Origin: Halanaerobiales bacterium
Lineage (GTDB): Bacteria; Bacillota; Halanaerobiia; Halanaerobiales; DTU029
Length of the DNA: 38,058 bases
NCBI GenBank assembly: GCA_022360715.1
Contig: JAKSCG010000056.1
Coordinates: 1 to 38,058 of the forward strand
Reading direction: 5' to 3'
Shown: in pieces, positions 34,336 through 38,058 of the stretch
Numbering within the stretch: the first letter of the stretch is position 1
Layout of the letters: the number at the start of each line of letters is the position of its first letter
Notes under the pieces: generated by a model
What the model saw: only the letters and a program-made list of their open reading frames with translations
What the model was told of the DNA's origin: nothing
Database searches by the model: none
Translations under genes and position numbers: made by a program

Positions 34336-35127
34336 TTAATCTTCATTAATAAGCTCATTTATCTTGATAAAAGGGTTGACATACCTCTTGCGTTTTTTAG
34401 TTTTTTCACCAAACTGGATGCATTTTTTAGGGCATAAGTGCAGGCATGCAAGACACCTTTGACAAGTTAGACTTAGCCATAAAGGCTTTCCATCCACCAT
34501 TTTAATATTCTTTACCGAACATACCTTAGCACATAGACCACAAGAATTACACTCTTCTGTTGAGTAGAAGTCTTTATCTCCGGTATTGACCTTGTTTAAA
34601 AAGCCCTGATAATTTAGTATAAATGGACCTATATGCTCCATTAAACCCTGCTCAACTTTACTTCCTCTTTCAGCTACTATCTGAGCAATTTCTTCCGCCT
34701 TCCGCTCGGCATTTTGATGTAAAGAGTTATGTTTTTTCTCACTAGTCACATCCCATGTCCACAAAATAAAATTATCTACCATTCTCACGTAAAATCCTGA
34801 AGAAAGTTCCTTCCCTTTTAAATGTAGTACTTTTTTTATTTGGGAAATTGCACCCCCCGGAAGGCCCTTGGCAAAAGTGACAACTACAAATATATACTTT
34901 GTTTTATCTAAATTAACTGTTTCAATGAATTTGCGGACGATCTGTGGAACTCCATAATAATACACTGGGAATACAATCCCCATAACTTCCGGTGCTTCAA
35001 TTTTCTGATCTTGCTCTAGTGCTTTTGGTATTGATACACACTCACTATTACCTAAATTTTGCGAGATATCCTTGGCCATCTTTAAGGAATTTCCTGTTCC
35101 GGTAAAATAATAAAGAGTTGTTGTCAT
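34336..35127 (-). CDS. EFR1-type flavodoxin-ferredoxin protein
   Basis: 263 aa from ATG 35127 (MTTTLYYFTGTGNS), with GGGAGGTTAAAT upstream. The N-terminal flavodoxin-like domain binds FMN (YYFTGTGNSLKMAKDI, then VFPVYYYGVPQIVRKFI). The C-terminal domain carries two 4Fe-4S motifs, CNSCGLCAKVCSVKN and CQRCLACLHLCPKKC. EFR1 proteins are cytosolic electron carriers in anaerobes with unknown partners. No membrane or signal segment. It stands between the UGA-interrupted gene and the ART-like gene. Confidence 0.9.
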   Translation of the reverse strand: MTTTLYYFTGTGNSLKMAKDISQNLGNSECVSIPKALEQDQKIEAPEVMGIVFPVYYYGVPQIVRKFIETVNLDKTKYIFVVVTFAKGLPGGAISQIKKVLHLKGKELSSGFYVRMVDNFILWTWDVTSEKKHNSLHQNAERKAEEIAQIVAERGSKVEQGLMEHIGPFILNYQGFLNKVNTGDKDFYSTEECNSCGLCAKVCSVKNIKMVDGKPLWLSLTCQRCLACLHLCPKKCIQFGEKTKKRKRYVNPFIKINELINED

Positions 35128-35190
35128 ATTTAACCTCCCAATCAATTTCGTGTTTTTGTATTAATTTCATTTTCGCTAATCATTTTATAA

Positions 35191-36189
35191 TTATATACTG
35201 ATCTTTTCATGATATAAAACTAAGGCCTCGGCCTCTTTGTATTGTCTGTTCAGTGCTTCTGTCTCTAGAAATGTCATAAATAAGCGTTCTACCGGACAGG
35301 TCATTTTAAGTAAATAAGAGTTTTTGTACTTGCTTTCACTAACAAAATCACTAAATGCTTGAGCTACCTCCAGCTTAAAGGTACAGGACAAAAGGCTTCT
35401 CGGTAGCTCTAACCATCCCTCTTCAGTGCTCATCCCTCGATAGAGAACTACCTCTGTGAGCTTAAATAAACTAAAATATGACTGGATAAAAGCTAATCTA
35501 TTAATTAAATATTCCCGTCTATTTTCTTTACGGCCAATCCCACTAAAGATATCGTCGGTTCGGGGTATTTTCCCATGGTAAGGAACTAAACCGATCTCTG
35601 CTAATACTATTTCCATGCCCTTAATCCATTCACCTGAATTGGGATTCAAAGCTACCAAATTAGCCGTTTTTTCTTCAATTTTACTTAAATTCACTGTTTT
35701 CATGTATTCCTGCAGGTCTCTGGACAGCATCTCAACACCTTGAAATGTAGAAAAGTCTATTGCTTGATTACTTTTAAAAAATAAAGAGTTCTCTCCCAGC
35801 CACTTATCGATCACCTTTTTTTGGGTTTTAATTCTGTCTTCTGTTTTCTTTCGTTGACTCTCCTCTACCTTTATCACTAGTTTTTCTTTAAACTGTTCGA
35901 TTTGCTCCCGTATTATCTTAATCTGCCCTTGCTCCAACCTTTTTGCATCTTTCTCGAATTGAAAATTTTTAACTGCTTCAGCCGGCATATCCCAGTATGT
36001 CCCTTTATCTTCATATTTAGTAATTCTCCATTTAAACATTGCACTAGCCGGATCATATTTTTCAATAAAACCAGTTGTTCTCCGGCCGTCCAGTAATCGA
36101 CCATGATTACCTTCTACTAAAAAAGACAGATCCCCCGTGATAAATTCCTGATCCGGCCTCATCTTATCGTCATATTGATGAATGCTCAA
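35191..36189 (-). CDS. Putative ADP-ribosyltransferase (ART-fold) protein
   Basis: 332 aa, starting at TTG 36189 with GGAGGTG upstream. The C-terminal third has the R-S-E arrangement of mono-ADP-ribosyltransferases: VVLYRGMS with R251, LLSCTFKLEVAQAFSDF with the S268-C-T270 (STS-like) motif, and KEAEALVLYHEKI with E319-x-E321. The N-terminal part (1-230) is charged and helical, with a coiled-coil-like stretch at about 80-130. I do not recognise it. No signal peptide is seen. It could be a toxin or effector, or an intracellular modifier. No immunity or antitoxin gene is obvious. The 3' end is partly duplicated at 33235-33255. Confidence 0.6.
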   Translation of the reverse strand: MSIHQYDDKMRPDQEFITGDLSFLVEGNHGRLLDGRRTTGFIEKYDPASAMFKWRITKYEDKGTYWDMPAEAVKNFQFEKDAKRLEQGQIKIIREQIEQFKEKLVIKVEESQRKKTEDRIKTQKKVIDKWLGENSLFFKSNQAIDFSTFQGVEMLSRDLQEYMKTVNLSKIEEKTANLVALNPNSGEWIKGMEIVLAEIGLVPYHGKIPRTDDIFSGIGRKENRREYLINRLAFIQSYFSLFKLTEVVLYRGMSTEEGWLELPRSLLSCTFKLEVAQAFSDFVSESKYKNSYLLKMTCPVERLFMTFLETEALNRQYKEAEALVLYHEKISI

Positions 36190-36240
36190 CTTGTAGCACC
36201 TCCAAAAAAGTTTACTTTTTTAAGAATGTACAAACACAAT

Positions 36241-36870
36241 TTAAGTAAGGCCGTTATAAACCAAGATATAATGGAAAAATGCTCCCAACAGGATAAAAAA
36301 ATGAAAGATTTCGTGGAAGCCAAATCCGCTCCTGAGCTTAGGTTTTTTTACAATATAAAAAATTGCCCCGGTGGTATAAGCTAATCCTCCCAATAAAAGC
36401 AGTAAGACTGAACTGCCGGGCATGCTGGCTAAAAGCTGCCTAATTGATACTATAATCATCCAGCCCATCAGTAAATAAATTAATGTATACAAATAGCGTG
36501 GGGCTTTTAAATAAAAAAATTTAAAGAAGAGCCCTCCAAATACTAATATCCACTGGATAATAATGATACTCCAGCGCCAATACCCTGTAAGGTATAGAAA
36601 ACATATTGGAGTATATGTCCCGGCAATCATAATAAATATAGCAATATGATCCAATTTGCGCCAAATTGATACTTCATCGTCCTCTTTTTTAAAATAATGA
36701 TATGATGAACTTGCTAAAAACAGAAATATAACCGAACTACCATAAACCATAGAAATAATTAATTTATCAGTTGCTTCTTTTGATATATATAACAATATAA
36801 TGGTTCCAATTATCGCCGCAATAAAACCTGCGAAATGTGAATAAAAGGATACTCTCTCATCATTTTTAAT
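36241..36870 (-). CDS. Hemolysin III (PAQR/YqfA-like) family membrane protein, start uncertain
   Basis: Seven-helix family. Motifs: KLDHIAIFIMIAGTYTP, GWMIIVSI, and the C-terminal FHEIFHFFILLGAFFHY with histidines that bind metal. The frame is open from 36882, but the first usual start codon (TTG, 36795) cuts into the first helix. Upstream in frame it reads IKNDERVSFYSHFAGFIAAI, homologous to the broken copy at 37878-38045. A good AAGAAGGTGAT sits there, but its ATG/GTG is in another frame. Either an ATT at 36870 is the start or a single-base deletion has broken the beginning. If the frame is broken, the gene is a recent pseudogene. Confidence 0.75.
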   Translation of the reverse strand: MKNDERVSFYSHFAGFIAAIIGTIILLYISKEATDKLIISMVYGSSVIFLFLASSSYHYFKKEDDEVSIWRKLDHIAIFIMIAGTYTPICFLYLTGYWRWSIIIIQWILVFGGLFFKFFYLKAPRYLYTLIYLLMGWMIIVSIRQLLASMPGSSVLLLLLGGLAYTTGAIFYIVKKPKLRSGFGFHEIFHFFILLGAFFHYILVYNGLT

Positions 36871-36926
36871 AACATCACCTTCTTAAAACTAATTATGTAA
36901 TACTTAGTCATGCTTAGTTTTTCACC

Positions 36927-37022
36927 CTAGGCAATAAATGCTTTTGGCTTAATTGTTTTTTCTTGAACACCCTGATAATAATCAGCAGGTGATTTATCAC
37001 CGAGACTCCCATGTCGGTGCTG
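36927..37022 (-). pseudogene. IS3-family transposase C-terminal remnant
   Basis: The minus strand encodes QHRHGSLGDKSPADYYQG then VQEKTIKPKAFIA and a stop. HxSLGxxSPxxY is the standard end of IS3/IS150 OrfB transposases. Only about 31 codons remain. No terminal repeats were recognised. Confidence 0.75.
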
Positions 37023-37047
37023 TCTCAAAATGAGGCAGCTTTTTTTT
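37019..37047 (+). terminator. Terminator-like hairpin, plus strand
   Basis: GCTGTCTC (37019-37026) pairs with GAGGCAGC (37032-37039), with one G-U pair, and T8 follows at 37040-37047. No plus-strand gene uses it. It probably belonged to the lost insertion sequence. Confidence 0.55.
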
Positions 37048-37088
37048 ACAGAACATGCAAAAATATGACCTTACATCTAATAATAAAA

Positions 37089-37829
37089 TCACCCAAAAAT
37101 TAATGGTATCATGGTAAGCACACCACCGATATTTACTAAACAGTGGGTAAAAATAGCTAAATATATGTTCTTCTTCCACCATACCACATAAACCATAGGC
37201 AAAAGAGCCAGAATTCTTACCGGATTTTGCCATGGTGTAAAAAAATGATAAAGCGAGAATAATAAAACATTTACTAAAGGCCCCCACCTTTTCAGACAGG
37301 CTATTCTGGGCAGCAGATACCCACGAAAATATAGTTCTTCGACAATCGGTGCCCCAATTCCATTAAGCACTAATCCTAATACCCATGTCGCTATAACTAC
37401 AGATTTGGAATATAGGGAAATATTATTAACAAAGTCATCCAAAAAGAACCAATGCGGTAACCAGGAGAAAAAGGTTTTTATTAAATAACTATCTATTGGC
37501 GGTGCTATAAATGCGAAACAAATAATACTCCAACCGGTAAGAACAGGTACCAATACAAAGTACTGCCAAATGGGAATCTTCTCACGGCAAAGGACAATTC
37601 CCTTTAGTGAAAACCGGTTATTTTCTTTTTTACCTAGATAGAATAAATAGCCAAGTTCAAAAGGGATAAGAATTAATAAAGCTGCAAGGTATATTGTAAA
37701 CATTGATGGTAATCCCAGTTTGTGCAAAAGTGGTGCCATAATTATAAAAAAAAGCAATAATAATAATCCCGGTAACAAATGCAATATAGCAGTTTTTTTA
37801 ATTGAATGTTGTTCTGGGTTAATCGCCAT
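37089..37829 (-). CDS. CPBP-family intramembrane metalloprotease (CAAX protease-like)
   Basis: 246 aa with about 6-8 hydrophobic helices. Start ATG 37829 (MAINPEQHSIKK), with GAGGAGG upstream. Active-site motifs of the ABI/CPBP family are present: APIVEELYFRGYLLPRI (EExxxR), LLFSLYHFF (FxxxH) and FTHCLVNIGG (HxxxN). Such proteins act in prenylated-protein processing, bacteriocin immunity or unknown membrane proteolysis. No peptide or bacteriocin gene is adjacent, so the role is open. It is flanked by an IS3 stub and a broken hlyIII copy. Confidence 0.88.
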   Translation of the reverse strand: MAINPEQHSIKKTAILHLLPGLLLLLFFIIMAPLLHKLGLPSMFTIYLAALLILIPFELGYLFYLGKKENNRFSLKGIVLCREKIPIWQYFVLVPVLTGWSIICFAFIAPPIDSYLIKTFFSWLPHWFFLDDFVNNISLYSKSVVIATWVLGLVLNGIGAPIVEELYFRGYLLPRIACLKRWGPLVNVLLFSLYHFFTPWQNPVRILALLPMVYVVWWKKNIYLAIFTHCLVNIGGVLTMIPLIFG

Positions 37830-37877
37830 AAAAAACCTCCTCAAAAAAATAAATCAAGCACTTAATACAAGGGACAT

Positions 37878-38045
37878 TTAGCTGTTTTTAGTTAAGGCTG
37901 AACTGCCATAAATTCCTGCAATAATCAATTTATTGATTGCTTCTTTTGCACCATATAACAAGATAACGGTTCCGAGCGGTGCAGCAATAAATCCTATCAG
38001 GTATGAATAAAAGGAAACCCTTTCAGCACTTTTGACTGCTATCAC
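37878..38045 (-). pseudogene. Truncated second copy of a hemolysin III-family gene
   Basis: The minus strand reads VIAVKSAERVSFYSYLIGFI, then AAPLGTVILLYGAKEAINKL, then IIAGIYGSSA, and breaks off into LTKNS and a stop. It aligns with the N-terminus of the family member at 36241 (ERVSFYSHFAGFIAAIIGTIILLY). Only the first helix and a half remain. GGGGAGG lies right at the GTG, so even its start is unclear. The DNA after the break (37845-37877) leads into the CPBP gene's upstream region. Confidence 0.7.
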
Positions 38046-38058
38046 CCTCCCCTTCAGT

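Overview
The window looks like chromosomal DNA of a low-to-mid GC anaerobic Firmicute of the clostridial/Halanaerobiales kind. This is inferred from strong AGGAGG-type ribosome binding sites, a CIRCE-controlled groESL operon, a tsaE-tsaB-rimI-tsaD operon, a TRAP transporter regulon and several Fe-S proteins. I cannot name the species from sequence alone. Almost every gene is on the minus strand. The one clear exception is a repeat protein gene at 19158-20120, which sits inside its own pair of inverted repeats.

Layout. 1-637: eroded RHS/YD-repeat gene and the groEL terminator. 638-2715: groEL, groES, CIRCE and a promoter. 2802-13436: a tightly packed co-directional block. Read in transcription order it holds an RdhA-like corrinoid/Fe-S protein, a SIR2-domain protein, a flavin-binding protein, a possible micro-ORF, ComB, a HAD phosphatase, a divergent PRPP synthetase, a lysophospholipase-like hydrolase, a C_GCAxxG_C_C protein, the t6A genes tsaE, tsaB, rimI and tsaD, and a radical SAM-PDZ-DUF512 protein. 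13487-18874: ddl, a secreted protein, a zincin-like protein, a methyltransferase, a SagB-type oxidoreductase, a membrane protein and a nucleotidyltransferase-like protein. 19047-20154: the inverted-repeat cassette. 20217-21001: an ABC exporter collapsed by an internal deletion. 21388-24301: a HEAT-like protein, a PAS-GGDEF-HD-GYP protein and an isoprenylcysteine methyltransferase-like protein.

24562-33206 is the most coherent metabolic unit. It holds a divergent carbamoyltransferase, a GntR/FCD regulator, an aminotransferase, TRAP genes dctP-dctQ-dctM, a 2-hydroxyacid dehydrogenase, the wreck of a catabolic ornithine carbamoyltransferase (arcB) and carbamate kinase (arcC). Two perfect ATTGTAT-N4-ATACAAT operators mark it as one regulon: one lies over the gntR start region, the other upstream of the dehydrogenase. 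I infer uptake and catabolism of an organic or amino acid, with carbamoyl phosphate cashed in for ATP by ArcC. The substrate is unknown, because the surviving carbamoyltransferase lacks the ornithine-binding SMG loop.

33268-38058 is accessory and decaying: Ogt, a DUF3795-type zinc protein interrupted by an in-frame UGA, an EFR1-type flavodoxin-ferredoxin, a protein with an ADP-ribosyltransferase signature, a hemolysin III protein plus a second broken copy, an IS3 transposase stub and a CPBP protease. Several remnants (RHS, ABC fusion, arcB, an ART tail duplicate, an hlyIII fragment, IS3) point to active gene loss. The observations most worth following are the carbamoyltransferase regulon, the RdhA-like/SIR2 pair, the UGA-containing DUF3795 gene, the ART-like protein and the inverted-repeat cassette.
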